A stretch of DNA of 64,000 bases from Sphagnum compactum (lineage: Eukaryota > Bryophyta > Sphagnopsida > Sphagnales): contig OZ234498.1 in the NCBI GenBank assembly GCA_965153455.1, positions 4,464,001-4,528,000 on the forward strand, given 5' to 3'. Below are positions 33,756 through 46,614 of the stretch, in pieces. Below the pieces are notes generated by a model, which searched no databases, was not told the DNA's origin, and saw only the letters and a program-made list of their open reading frames with translations. The position numbers and the translations under genes were made by a program. The first letter of the stretch is position 1; each line of letters starts with the position of its first letter.

Positions 33756-35753
33756 TCACAACACCCCCGTGCTAACATGTTTTGATGTTTGCCTTTCAAA
33801 ATTCTCAATGTTAAAAACAAATGTAATTGCAAGGCTAGAAATTCCACGGTCAATGCTAAGGTCAGAAAAGACCTTGTCAATGATGTTAATCACATCTTCA
33901 TTTATTATGGATTTAGGATGATCTTTGAACCCCAAGCTAATTTTTTGTGCAAGTTGTTCATCATTAAAACCATCATTTCTAGTGTCATTGTCCCCAAACC
34001 CGCATTCAAGACTATTATGTTTGGGAACTGCACCACTTTGTGTGACCTTATGTAAGGTACCGGTCTTTCTAACAATTGAACCATCCCTAATGTTTAGATG
34101 AAGCATTTTGAAAACTTTCATGACATTCTTACAAACAATGCCATGTGTTGCAAGGGGGCAATCGCATTGCAAACATTTTAAAGTTAGAACGTGTATGGTC
34201 CACACTTTTCCCAAGTGTTTAGTGGATGCCACAAATGCAATGTCTTCCCCATATAGGCGTAATAAGACATTTGTATCTAGAATGTCATGAGCTCACAAGA
34301 AGGCATTAGCAATAATGTTTTCTTTTTTTTGTTTTTCACATAATTGAAAATTTTGCATTGCACCTCGACCAATAATGAGTTAAAACATCACCAACAAGAT
34401 TATAGATGAGCCAATCCATCCTACATCTTGTAAGCCTCTCTCTCGAAAAATACAAAATTTGCTTCATGTTGTTGTGAAATGATTCCACAACTGCATTGGT
34501 GTTTTGTTTTACATGGGGGATGATCTGATTTCTAATGCACCACATCCTTGCTTTTTGTAACCAATGTTCTTTCATGTATTCATAGAAGCGAGCTGAATCA
34601 GGGTAATTGGTTGCCAACAATTCAAGTTGTTGTTTTGCCCATAAGATAGGTTTTGCATGAAGTGGACAATCTTAGGAATACATGATGCTTCCAAGAATAG
34701 AGAAATTTTTTGACCTCTCCTCTGCACTAACAATCATTTCGACTGCATTACCAGCCCATGTTTTGCAGACATGCCACATGCACAAAAACACTTTGGCTCT
34801 AGGCCAAATGTTGCTGCAAATGCAAGCTTGAGAATAAAACTCTGATGTTTGGGCTCACAAACAAACATCCTTCAACATGGGATGGAATGAAAGTAAATAT
34901 CAAAGATCCTTGATTTGTAGCACAAGGAAAATTGTGAGTGTGAAATTGTTGAACCCATAATTTCTTACCTTAGGACATTGATTTTGCGTATTGTCCACAA
35001 TGATAACATTGGGCATCCAATTGATTGGGAGGCATTTTGATAATGCTTAGAGAATTGGGTGTAGGTCATTCTCCTTACTTTTTCCAATGATAATGAAGGC
35101 AATTGGTATGCCATTCTACCATTCGTTAAACACCATCAAGGTATACAAAAGGTATTACAAAGAACATGGAACAAATATTATGTCATGCATTCATAAACAA
35201 TGGTCTTGTCATTACACTTCAATCAATGGAAGAAAAAAACATACCTTGTTTTGATTTGTTCTAAAGATTGCATCGAATGAAACAAAACTTTGGCTCCAAA
35301 ATTTTCCATCATTTCAAACTACCATGGAGTTTGAATTCCGAGTGTGAATGGTGTGTCATCTTGGTTCGGTAGATTTAGGTCCAAAGGGGCATATTGGACA
35401 TAATAAAAAATTGAATTAGGGTTTTCCAAAACCCAGATTTTGACACTAATCGGATCCTTGGGGTGTTTTTACCATAATTCATCAACTTTATTTTTTGCCA
35501 AGTTTCTAAGATCACATGGGAGCACAAAAGTGTCATGAGTCATAGGTTCATTGTTCAATGCCTTCTCCTTGATGTAGGCCTTGTAATGAACCATTATTCG
35601 AGCAGGAGAAAGGGCTTGCTTTATAAGTCCCATCAAGTGTGCCTTCATACCAGTTGATAATTGAAATCCTAAGGCATGGCGGTATCCAAGATGATCTTTC
35701 CCGTGGCATATTTGGCCTTGTTTATTCTTATGTTCTCCATGTGAGTATACCAA
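33756..35753 (-). pseudogene. MULE/SWIM-type transposase relic
   Basis: Minus-strand fragments in order: 35,753-35,469 (GEHKNKQGQICHGKDHLGYR, then TFVLPCDLRNLAKN), a broken middle with VCKTWAGNAVEMI, 34,620-34,336 (FYEYMKEHWLQKARMWCI, NTNAVVESFHNNMKQILYFS, DWLIYNLVGDVLTHYW) and 34,232-33,756 (TLKCLQCDCPLATHGIVCKN). These match the plant protein group annotated as SWIM-type domain proteins of MULE origin. The SWIM zinc finger CxCx(n)CxH has its last ligand changed (CKN instead of CKH). At least two frame breaks and stops separate the pieces, so it is not functional. Confidence 0.8.
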
Positions 35754-37839
35754 CTAATAAAGATTCAGGTCCAAATATGGTTGTTTGGTAATGAATGTTC
35801 TGTGACAACCTCACTTGATGAACATACTTGACATTGTTTTCCCAATTTGAGATTTGGATTATGAATGTTGGGTCAATTCTAGAAACTCACTCAAAGATTT
35901 TTTTATTTTTTTTCAGCAATAGTATCATTCCCTCTCCTTTGCCTGTGTTTTTGTTGTGTAGAGATATTATGAGAAATCTCGTCCAATTGAAACCATATTA
36001 CCTTGTAACTAAAAATTTAAAACAATTCATATATAACTATTGTGCAACTGTCTCTTGGGTATTACAACTAATGTGCAATTATTTCCTTAGAATTATAATG
36101 TATTAATAAATAAATTGCCATGTCAGAAAATTAGTTAGTTATATTACAGTTGCAAGTGAGTTGAAAATGGGTCTTCTCTACGATAATTTATACACATCAT
36201 ACATACATATTTAGTCAATCATGTTTGACTTTTTCAAGAATTACATTGTAATTGCATGTGGCAACTACTTTAAAACTGTTGTAAATGTGCCATTAAAGTA
36301 ATAACTATGTTGTAACTAGGTATAATGTACATACATGTGATCATGCCACGTGTTCACATTTCCACCACCTATTATGTGATACATTTGCAATTAGTTTTTG
36401 ATTATAATTCCCATAATTAATATTGCTACTAGTGCACCATTACTAAAGTACTACTATTCAACTATGATATGATTATAATACAATTATTTATAACTTAATA
36501 AAAATATATATTCATTAGTTATTTATATTTTCATCGTATGTGTTTCATTTTGAAAATGTTATGGGAGTGTTACCTCAAGCTTTAGAAATCATCTTTGAAA
36601 TGCAAAGGAAAATGAGTAATGAAAAAATAATAAGAAGCGAAATAAACTTTCTAATTTACAAAACAATTTTTGCCTTTTTTTTCTTTTCTTTAGACCCCTC
36701 CTAATTTCAAACCTAAGAACTTTCTTATTTCTTATTCATTTTAAACAATTTAAAGTGCTATAAGAACGCCATCTGAAGTTCTACAAATCATTTGGAACTT
36801 TAATAACAACATAACAACATGCAAGGATTTTTTAGGTGTTTGGGAATTGACCTTTGTAGCATTTGGTGATTTGTTTTTTAAAGTTTTTGACCCCTTCTAC
36901 TTTGAGGGGCCATAACTTTCTCAATTTTATTCCATTTTGGACAATTTTTAATGCCCTAGAGATGCCAATAGGAGGGGTTCAAATTTTGTTTGGACACCGA
37001 AAACAATGGAACCTTCCCTTTGAATTTGGCCTACCTTGAACGCTTAAGTGTTATAGTTGTCACTCAATTGCAACTTAATTTGCAACTAAACAACAACAAA
37101 AAGATTTAACCCATATGTTTTATCTTCAAATCCTATGTTACAAACTATATAAAGAAGGCATATTTTCATATAAAAATACAAATGCCATTTTGGGATGAGT
37201 TAAAAAAAGTTTAACCTAAAGGCAAAATAATTTTTTTATTTTTTTTTTCATGGCGACTCTTTAGTTCATTTAGTCTTGTGTTTTTCTACCTACTTATTTA
37301 TTTATGTAAGTAAGTAGGTCCTATTTTTCTACCTACCTACATAGGTAGGTAAGTCCTAGGTAAATACATAGGTATGTAGGTTTAAAAACCTACTGACCTA
37401 CTTACCTATGGTTATGTACGACCTACCTAACTACTAAAATTTATTCCAAAATATAATTAATATGGCATGTGGTAATTTTTTATTGTGTCATGTGTCACAA
37501 TTTTGGACCATCATTAACAATCATAATGAACAATGGAGATCAATACTTTGAAAAGAAAATCATTTTTATGTCCAAAAATCTTTATAGTGCCACATGTCAA
37601 ATTCTAATAAATGAATGACCTTCAATGACATAAACATGACATCATGGGTGCAATTATAATGGAGTTGCATAGTAGTTGAAAATGGGTTACAATATTGCAC
37701 CATATATACAGTGAGTTGCAACTCATGCAACTTGTCCGTTAACACTCTTAACATACAAATACAATGAGTTGCAAGTGTCTTTTGCAACTTAAAAATTGAG
37801 TTGTAAGGCTAGTTGTAAAACATTTCTTTTGGCATAGTG
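35754..37839. mobile_element. CACTA-like element, right end clear, left end uncertain
   Basis: The DNA ends at 37,839 with ttttggcatagtg; read inward this is CACTATGCCAAAAG, close to the terminus of the 31.84-kb MITE and to plant CACTA ends. The last ~200 bp hold repeated subterminal words around gttgcaac (37,680-37,830), and related words recur at 36,040-36,200 and 37,060-37,090. I could not place a left CACTA terminus; it may be lost. No ORF of interest lies within. The start coordinate is arbitrary. Confidence 0.45.
37286..37436. repeat. Self-complementary GGTA/TACC cluster
   Basis: Dense tetranucleotide-like words (tacctacctacataggtaggtaag, split by aataca and related) that run as GTAG/GGTA and then as their complements, so the segment can fold back on itself. 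The same kind of cluster occurs at 57,808-58,008 inside another CACTA-like element. Confidence 0.8.
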
Positions 37840-38734
37840 ATAAGAAAAGCTTTTGCATGTCTATAGGTAGAACGTTGGTTCTATCTTCTAGTCCAAAGTT
37901 GCAAGAATATATGCAAAACAAAGACAATGATTTTAATGACCTACCAATGATAAGAATTTAAAGAAATGCCCAAATTGACTTTATGTGAATAGTCCAAAAG
38001 TTGCATTGGTGAATCAAATTAACAATTAAACCCCATAAGAAAGTAAGGTCTATGATACGACATCAAACCCCACATGAAACAAATGTTTAGGGCAAGACAC
38101 CCCATCTGAAACTAAGGTGAAGGGCAATATATCATAAAACGTTAGAGGACATCATAACCCGTATGAAAATAAAGTACATGGTAAACAATGCGAGAAATGC
38201 TCCACTTTGGAAATAATAAATGAAGATTGCAGGATAGGAAAAAATTAAAAATAATGTTAGATCATGAAAAGATGTGAGGTACATTAGACATTGGAATCTA
38301 GGCCAAATGGAAGCCTCCATGTCGAATATGATTCTTGTGGCAAAATCTATGCCAAATGTCAAAAATTAAGAAAAACAAAGGTTTTACAAACATTTAAACA
38401 TGAGAGAACAAGGGATTAATGTAACCCATAACAACTTTATTGCAAGCATGGAAAGCAAATCTGTTTCCTAATTTGTTTCATGCAAAAAATCATGTTTTGT
38501 AGATGGCGTTGAAACAAACAAAATTTTTTTTACAAAAAAATTAGCGATTCAAATTTGTTGCAAGAAAATTGCAAGCCATGGCAACCTATTGTGTTGGTTT
38601 GCGTCAAATGTATGGTTGTGGGTTGGCCATGAATCTTATCACAATTGGTTTAATTTTAAACACAAGATGTGAATTGACTTCAAATGTGGTTTTGTTGCAA
38701 CTAAAATCTAGAGCTTTGCGCAACAAAAACCAGG
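37840..38734. other. No supported gene
   Basis: AT-rich DNA between the CACTA-like end and the right inverted repeat of the presumed MULE. Short direct phrases such as accccataagaaagtaagg/accccacatgaaac/accccatctgaaactaagg recur at 38,030-38,115, a weak ~40-60 bp periodicity. Confidence 0.5.
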
Positions 38735-39000
38735 AACATTGAAGGCACTATTTTTAGCTTGTTTTCAAATCTATGGGCGTGCAGAATGTCGCATAGAACA
38801 TGGGAGTGTTCTACAGATGAAAGATTGATCGTAGTCGATGACGAATGCTTGGAAATGAGTTCGACAAAGAGACGACAATGGGTAGGAACCCCCTAGTGGC
38901 TAGATGGTAGCTCCCGTGGTGAGTCAAGGTGTTTGAAAATAGCCGTTGATAGAGCTCGATGGGGGGTATTTAGCATCTTGCATTTGCAAACGTTGGGGCC
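38735..39000 (+). repeat. Right copy of long terminal inverted repeat
   Basis: Inverted partner of 26,020-26,291; see the MULE entry. Confidence 0.7.
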
Positions 39001-39123
39001 AATGTTCCAACATTTATTAGTATCCTGACATCAATGTTCTAGCATTTATTAGTAACTCAAGGCCAAACAACAAGCCAAAAATGCTCAAAGCTAGCCCCTA
39101 AGCTCAAAGGACATAATGGAAGG

Positions 39124-40193
39124 TTGTGCTCAGCTATGGCCTCTGCTGAGCGTACAGGCACACATCTGGCACACATGGAAGTTTGTGCTTCGTCGCTCGG
39201 TTTCTTTTTCTTTTCTCATGCCGGAGCTCTTCGTTTAGTTATCATGGCTTGGTTGGGAGATCTTCGGGACATGCTTCATTTTTGTTTTCCGTATACTTGG
39301 GGGATTACCTTTTTTTCCTCTTATGTTGTTGCTCCTTGTACTTGTGTCTTTCTGCTGGGTTTGCAGGTGAGTAGGTTCTCTACACAGCCAAGTCAGTTGA
39401 GGAGCCAAGAACAAGGAATGAACGGGGATGAATCTCGGGAATTCAGATTGCAGAATTTTGTGGAGGGATGTTCCAGTGCAAATGTGCATTTTGAAAAGCC
39501 AGAGGCAAGTGTTTAATTTCACTAGCCTATTGGTGCTCCTGGAAGTTTAAGCATTTGTGGTAACCAACATGCACTACTGTCTACGCAAAGAGAGAATTGT
39601 AGTTTCTTATCCTGGTCTTGTGGATTTGCAACAAGTGAACAATTAAAAGAGGAAAACCTTTGGGGGATGCCAACATGTGTGTGCTAAGTAATGTCAACAG
39701 GTTTTCCACCCTCAAGCCCTATACCCCAAATGACCCGGTTGGTCGAGCAAGATTCCTTGATGCAGAAACATACACCTGCCTGGGTAGTACATGGTTTGAG
39801 AGCAGAAGCTTATTGGTCATTCATGAGTCCCTGATGCAGAAATAAATTGTCACAGCATGAAGTAACTTGGAAAAGCCAACAGAGTTGGAGCACCCTATGT
39901 GTGCACTGTCTTGGGATGCAGGGAAAAGTGTGGCATCAGGTGCTGGCAAGGCTGTGCCATTTTGTAGCCAGTGTGGTCCTTCCATTGACAATTCATTCCC
40001 TTTTCTTAGGGTTCAATGTTTTTTACTTACTGGCACTCTTGCACTCACTGGTACCAGATGTAGCGTTTGTAGAAGCTGCATCCTGCTATTTTTCAGGGCA
40101 TTTATTTTCCTGGTGCTTCTAAGGGGAAAAAAGAAGAAAGGAATTATAAGGAAAAAGGGTGAAAGCAAGATGAGAAGAATGAACGGAGACTAG
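39124..40193 (+). CDS. Unrecognised ORF pair, possible decayed gene
   Basis: Two plus-strand open frames, 39,124-39,516 (130 codons) and 39,867-40,193 (108 codons). The first has a hydrophobic N-terminal half with likely membrane segments (LGFFFF..., WGITFFSSYVVAPCTCVFLLG) and a polar tail (SQLRSQEQGMNGDESREF). A GCAG/GTGAGT sequence at about 39,366 could be a splice site. The second has two CxxC pairs (FCSQCG and RCSVCRSC), reminiscent of a zinc ribbon, then a hydrophobic stretch and a lysine-rich end. I do not recognise a family and cannot join the pieces convincingly. It may be a relic or chance. Confidence 0.25.
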
Positions 40194-42710
40194 TTTTGTT
40201 TGTTTCGGATTTGTTTGAGATTTTTATAGTTTGATGCTCTTCAAAATCTGTGATGAAAGATGGAACAGGGATGGAGAAGGAGAGAGCAAGATGGAGCTAA
40301 TTATGAAAAGGAACGAGGAGGAACCCCATGCTTGATTTGTATAGACAATATAACCACTCCACTTTGGCACTGGATTTTTCCTCTTGCATGTGGCAGCATT
40401 GATAATGGCAGACCTTGTGTGGCTTAATGAACGTCTTGCTAGCAGCAACAAGAAGACAGAAGCAACATGGGAGCTACTGAGGACCATGCACCACTAGGTG
40501 CGCATTGCAATTCAAGCAGAGGTGCTAGTGCATGGGGGTTCACAGAGAGGAGGGGCACCAAACATTTTTTGTTAATAATGTGGAAAACTTGAGGGAAAAA
40601 AGTGGGATATGTTGGGCCACAAGTGGTTTAACGTACCTATCATTTGCATGGAAAAGTTGAGAAAAAAATTGAGAAAATGAGTGGAATAGGTTGGTTTAAC
40701 ATCTATGTCATAATTGTGAAAGAAGTGAGGGTAAAACAGGGATAGTATGAGCATAGTGCAGTCTAACCTCCATGTTACAAATGTGAAAATTTCATAGAAA
40801 ACATGTGGGATGGCGTTGAGGCAAAAATGCGGATATGAGTCAATATTTCCACGCAGTTTATCACGCTTCTATATCCCACACTTTTGCCACACCTCTAACC
40901 CATAATTTTCCCATGTCTTGCTACAGATTTGTCACATACAGTCCATGATATGATTCATCAAAGGCGTGGCAACAGTGAGGAAAATCTATGGGAAAAATGT
41001 GGAAAACTACTCCAAATGTTGTAGTGAGTACACAATGACTAGCTTAATCTACCCAATTTTTGTTTTATGTTTAATTCAAAAATCCAGCTCTTAGAGCAAC
41101 TCTCTGGGATTCTCCAAAATTACTGTGTATATATATGTGTGTGTGTGTGTGTGCAGACTGTTGGCACAAAATGAATATTGAATTAGCTCACAAAGATGCA
41201 CTCAATGTGATACTATTCAATGCCTGGTACAACAAAAACAACAACAGAACTCAACAATGAGGAAAGAAACTGAAAGTTCACTTGAGCTCGAAAAAATTAA
41301 AAATTCGAAAAAGAAGTGAATTTTGAGGTTTTTAGTCGCCAAAAAATGAAACCCCAAAAAAATTAAAAATTGCCAGATTCGTATAATTTGGTTTTCATTG
41401 TGCAGCCAAAAATATAGATGGATAATCAAAGATTTGTACTTTATCTCTGGTGTTTATAGCCATAATTTGGCTAAATCTTGCGATGGATGATTGCCACAAA
41501 CAAAAATTCCTTTCTGAAAAAAAATTTCCACTGATTCAGAGCCAGAAGCGAATAGAAAATCTTTCCAGTGGGTGATTATTTACTTATAGGGGGAGAGAGT
41601 ATTATGAGCTTTTTATTTGGGGGGAAGTTATTTTCACTCCTCTTTAAATGACAGGCAAAAAAACAATTATAGGGTGTATAACTTATTGAAAAAAAAGTAT
41701 AATTTATAGTTTAGTTAATTATAAATAGGGTGCATAGAATTGAATTATGAGAATTTCTATATTTATATTTAATAAAATAATTCTTATTTCATAGCATTTA
41801 TGAAAATACTCCTGTAAGCTGCTACCACAGGTGTTCCATAAAATATACAAAGAATAATCTCCCCTACATTTTGTAAATTTTTTTAATGCATGTAAAATTG
41901 GATAAAAAATCCTTTAAAATCACAATTTTTTTTTCATTTTTTGAAAAACAAATAAATCACCATGTTACCACCCCCAAAAAAATTTAATAAATAAATAAAT
42001 AAAACTGATAAGCACTATCCAATTTTCCATGTTTGTGGGTTGGGGGTGGGGGAAACAATTAACTAATAAATAAATAAATAAATTCCGGAATTAAGACTCC
42101 GTGTTGGATGAGATAAACATTGAGACTTGGGAGGGGCCCAAATAGAGGGTGTGGGTAGAGCCGAGTGGATCCTCCTGTGACCGGACAAAAAGTCATTCTA
42201 ATAGTGTGAACACAACGGGTTTTAGGGTTTCATTTTTTTGTTTGATTGTTGTCAATGGTCGTCAACTTTTTGCGCGCTTGTGACGAAAACTTATTCTATT
42301 GTTGCTGCAAGGAATGCATGGGTAGGCGACCTTGTTTGTTTATGTGTTAGGGAAAACAGGAGTTACATCGAACCGTGGATGGTGGACGGAGCAACTGCAT
42401 TGAAAAAGGTTTGTGGATATGGTCAGTAGGAGGGAAAAATAAGAGGCAATATGAAGGAGAAAGGCAACAGGTTCCTTCTGGTATGCAATTTTTAGACTAT
42501 TAGGCTAGCTGTTGATGAATTTCGATGCGCCAATGACTTAGCAGAGTAGTTGCTTAGATCACTGTAAGGATAGATATGAGGGGTTGATGCCAAGGTATGA
42601 CGAAAAATTGAGGGATCCAAGCTGTAGAAGTAAGGGGCATATAGAAGTCAAGGAGCATCCAGGAATAGGGAGTTTATGTTGTAGACAGTTGACAGAGCAA
42701 GCGCTAGAAA
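40194..42710. other. No supported gene
   Basis: AT-rich DNA. It contains a short (GT)n run at about 41,136-41,152 and AAAT/AATA-type simple repeats at 41,985-42,002 and 42,064-42,083. At 40,570-41,025 phrases such as gtggaaaa, cttgagg and gtgggat recur, ending in ttgtagtg at about 41,025, which could be the degraded end of a CACTA-type element. Confidence 0.5.
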
Positions 42711-42751
42711 CCTCAAAGGGGTGTCCTTAGGCCTCAAAGGGGTGTCCTTAG
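42711..42751 (+). repeat. 20-bp tandem duplication
   Basis: cctcaaaggggtgtccttag at 42,711-42,730 and again at 42,732-42,751, identical. Confidence 0.95.
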
Positions 42752-42910
42752 CTGGGCAGAATGAGACAAACAAGATCAAGAATAAATTAAAAAAAAGACT
42801 TGAAGAGAGAAATCTGTCGTGCATTCTTGCAGAAGAATCTGTCCTATTGAGTGGCTGGTACCTACTGCTCAAAGTCAAGTTCTTCAGAAGAATATTCAAG
42901 GGTCTCCAGG

Positions 42911-43015
42911 TTTTTAGGTTTTCAGATGAGAGAAGTGAAGGTACATTGCATTGTTGCATTATGTGATTTTAGGTTTTCAGATAAGAGAAGTGGAGGTACG
43001 ATGCATTGTTGCATT
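42911..43015 (+). repeat. 50-bp near-tandem duplication
   Basis: 42,911-42,960 and 42,966-43,015 share taggttttcagat.agagaa and gaggtac.atgcattgttgcatt-type blocks with only a few differences. It belongs to the same short-duplication-rich patch as the repeat at 42,711. Confidence 0.9.
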
Positions 43016-46000
43016 CAGTGGGAAAGTGGTAGGCGGCTCATATGGACCCAGTGAACCTTGAGAGTTCTGACCTCAAAAGGCCATATCTCGATAGATTCTT
43101 TGATTTTTGATAATATGCATTGGAGTTGGGAAACTAATAGTTCATGGTCACTAAGGAGATGTGTGTTGGAGATTCAGACATCTGGAACAGATCTGTCAAT
43201 TAGAACATGCAAGAGTTGCTTCTGTTAAAACCAGTGAATGTCAGCAGAAGCCCTCCTTGGCACTGGTACAACAAAATTTCAAGAAAATGTTATTTGTTGT
43301 AGGGTGCGAGAAATTCTAATTCTGTTTAGATCAAAGTGTAGAGGTACCAAACATGGCTGCACTAACACTCCACTCCATTTGGCTGCTGCTCCCTAAAGTA
43401 GTCTGTAGTCTGGGAATGTGCAGAGAGCAGTAGAAGTGATTTAAATTTAAAATAAAATAAAATAATGCAGTTTGTAGCCACGAATATAAAAACTATATAT
43501 ATATATATATATTCTTAATTTCATGTCTGCTAAATATTTTTTTGTGGTTGATGGCCACTCTGAGTAAAAATTGGCCAACTTGTTTTCAAAGAACTTTTGC
43601 CATTTTGTGAAAAATAATTTTCAGAAAAATTATAATTAATAACTGCCTGAAAGTACATACATCTATATATATATATATATATTCTCGCCACAACCACCTA
43701 CAACATGATGAAAAGGTGCTTAAGATAGTTCTACTTTCATATTTTGAATATATTTCCAAATTTGGCTAAAATTCTTATCACCCAATTGAGCAATATCACA
43801 GAATTGGAAATCCCAAAAATCCATTAAAATTATTTCTAATTATTACAAATATCCCATGCTCAAATTTAGTAGAACTTGAGTCTTCAAGAACCAATGGATG
43901 ATCTTTTCTTCCTCTTAACAAACCCAAAAAAGTAAGAATACTATTAATTTTCCCTTGATAGGAGGACACACAACCCTATCCCTTTAGTGTACAATTTACT
44001 TACTGCATAATAGTTTAGTGAAAATCTAACATATCTTAGCTTTAACATTTTTGGAAGTTCATTTTCAATTCCTTTTTTCACTCCAATAATCCATCATCAT
44101 TCCAAGAAGCTTATTATAAGCAAATTGAGATCAAACAAGGTGAATACTAAGAATTTCCAATTTGGAATCTAATATTGCATCCTATGGGTCTAAATGTATA
44201 TCACCAACTAGGTGTCCACATGGTCACAATTGGAGTTTGAATGTCGGGTGGGCACCAATTTAAATCCGATTCAATTTGTGGTACCAATTTTGTATTATAA
44301 TCATGTGAAATATTTCACATAGGTGTTAAGTAAGACAATGGCCGCATACATACATACCATGATGCAAAGTTGAATTGATTGAAAATCATACCCTCTAGCT
44401 CGAATTGGACACACAAGTTAGATTTGAATTAGAAAAGAAAATGGTCATAATGTCATACAATCTTAAGATTTGGTTAATCATCTTAATTCAGTTTATTAGG
44501 TGGAAAAAAAACCATGTTTATGTGAATTGTAGTCAATTTTGAGACCATTCAAAATGGTGTTTAGATAAATCACATACTCATAATCAATGGCAAAGATTTA
44601 AGTGATTACATTATCTGTCAAAACTCACTCGCTGAAGCAAAGCCATAGTCCTTTTATAATTGATGTAATCGAATGATTTGTGATACAAATTTCTGTTTTT
44701 TGAACATTATCTGTGCAAAGAGAAGTAAATATGCATGTAACATAATAGTTGTGCCTATTATTGAGTAGGGTTTTGCACAAGGTGATAACACTTTTATTTG
44801 ATTCATTCTTGAATTCTTTTGTTTGGATTCAAAAGCTTGCTACTAACATTATTTGTTATAAGCTTTGTTCATGTCCTTTTATGCAAAAAATTGTGATTCA
44901 AGTTTTTAGGGGGCACACTAAGTATTAAGATTTTATATTACCTATGTCAAACAAGATGTATTTTTATGGGTATTATCTAAAGGAACAAGTTTTTTTCACA
45001 TTATTATTATCTATTTTTTTAATATGCACATATATTTAAAGCCACTTTAAATTTAATTATAATTTTTTGTTTGGATCAAATTTTGATATCTTGTATTTCT
45101 TATTTCTTATTTTAATACTTAAATTGTGAAGAGGCATCATGAGGATTAGTGTTTTTTCTTTGAAAAAATTTCACAATTTTTTTAAAAGTGTAAATTTGAC
45201 AAATTTTGCTAATGTTTTGATATGATTAAAATGATAAAAAGACCTTGATGAAGACGCAAATGAACTTGCTAATATCATGTGATAAAATTACTAATTATTT
45301 GACATACCTAAGATATCTTCCAAGTAGGTTATTGGGAGGTGGCAAACCAAAATATTCATTGAAAACAGAAGTTCTTTCAAAATGATTCAATTGTCAATGG
45401 TGTGGGGTTAAGGATCTTCATGTCATGTTTCTTCACGTTCACTTCACATTTAACTACTAGTTCATGCACTATCTACTAATTGAACATATTGACAATTAAT
45501 TGTTAAAATCTTATATATATATATATGGGGGATTAATGCATACTTTATATGAATTAAATATTGGCTTTCATAATAAACATAATCTTATCATAAAAATAAT
45601 TAAATTATGGTTTTACCAAACAACCAATATATGGGATCCTTTAATTTACTTACTTATTTTCTAAATTCAAAGAAGTGTGTCACTTTTGTTCCAAAATATG
45701 TTTGATGTCATTTTTCAATATTTGGATTCAATGCACCTTTTTCACCATTAATCATCCTTGGTGATTGCTTGGTAAAATTAAGTTTTTTTGAAAAATGGAT
45801 AATAATCTTAGGTAAGGTCAAATATCACAAAGTAATTTAATGTCAAAAATTAATCCCCAATGACTATTTCAACCATTTTCAGGATTCCCAAGTTTTTTTC
45901 CTTTGCCATTTGGTTGGCATAATTTGAAAGTATACCAAAGTTAAAAATAACTTCTTTTATGTTAAGCAATGTTATCACAAATTTTTTTGATGATGTTTAT

Positions 46001-46470
46001 GGAAAGAAGCACCATTGACGTGTACCTTTGGAATCAAAATATTGCTCATAATGAGATTTGCAAATCATTAAATACCTGACTCCATAATTAATATGAAATT
46101 TCATTCATTCCCTACACCTCCTTATTTTTTTTCTATGTATCCATGACTTGAACATGGCAATTCGGCGATTGTTGAGTGACTTCAACATGGCCATTGCAAT
46201 TTCAAGTCATATGAAATACAAAGTGAAAAATCATTAGGTTGTTGTTTACATAGGCTACCACATACTTTGGTGCTTAGTTTTTGTTTACTTCCATTTTTCA
46301 TGGGCTCCAATCAACACAAGTATGTGACCAAACACATGTGCAACAAGGTTGTGAAAACATGTTGAAATTATGGTTCTAAAGCAAGGTATAAAGTAAGGTA
46401 TAAAGCACGCCTGCCGTTGCTGTCGGAATTTGCAAAGACGACGACACCGACGACGACTAACAGTAGTCTC
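43016..46470. other. No supported gene
   Basis: Long AT-rich stretch with (TA)n runs near 43,494, 43,664 and 45,514. I see no coding signal, RNA gene or clear element end. Confidence 0.55.
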
Positions 46471-46614
46471 CCCAATACCTTGTGGTTGAAGAAAGAAGAT
46501 GAAAAACGTTGCTGCAACTTTGCCTAGACTAGCTCTCTGAAGTCCCAATACCTTGTGGTTGAAGAAAGAGGATGAAAAACGTGGCTGCAACTTTGCCTAG
46601 TAGCTCTCCGAAGT
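46471..46614 (+). repeat. ~72-bp tandem duplication upstream of the lipoxygenase
   Basis: 46,471-46,543 and 46,544-46,614 are near-identical: both begin cccaataccttgtggttgaa, contain gatgaaaaacgt and ctgcaactttgcctag, and end cgaagt or tgaagt. It lies ~0.6 kb upstream of the presumed LOX TATA box, in DNA of higher complexity than its surroundings. It might be promoter-proximal or belong to an unrecognised transcript. Confidence 0.9.

Larger units (their letters stand above)
26020..39000 (-). mobile_element. Degenerate Mutator-like element (MULE), ~13 kb
   Basis: A ~270-bp sequence at 26,020-26,291 is repeated in inverted orientation at 38,735-39,000. Shared blocks, read inward to outward on the right copy, include aacattgaagg, tttttagc, tcgatgacgaatgcttgga, aatgggtaggaccccct-like and gtatttag.tcttg. 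Long terminal inverted repeats are typical of Mutator elements. Between them on the minus strand lies a relic of a MULE/SWIM-type transposase (33,756-35,753). The size is large for one element, so nested insertions must contribute (the CACTA-type MITE at 31.84 kb and the CACTA-like DNA at 36-37.84 kb are inside). I could not find a matching 9-10 bp target-site duplication. Two unrelated fragments sharing a terminus is the alternative. Confidence 0.5.

Noticed and set aside
40570-41025. Right end of another CACTA element (ttgtagtg at 41,025).
   Set aside because: Subterminal-like repetition is present, but no left terminus or target duplication could be found.
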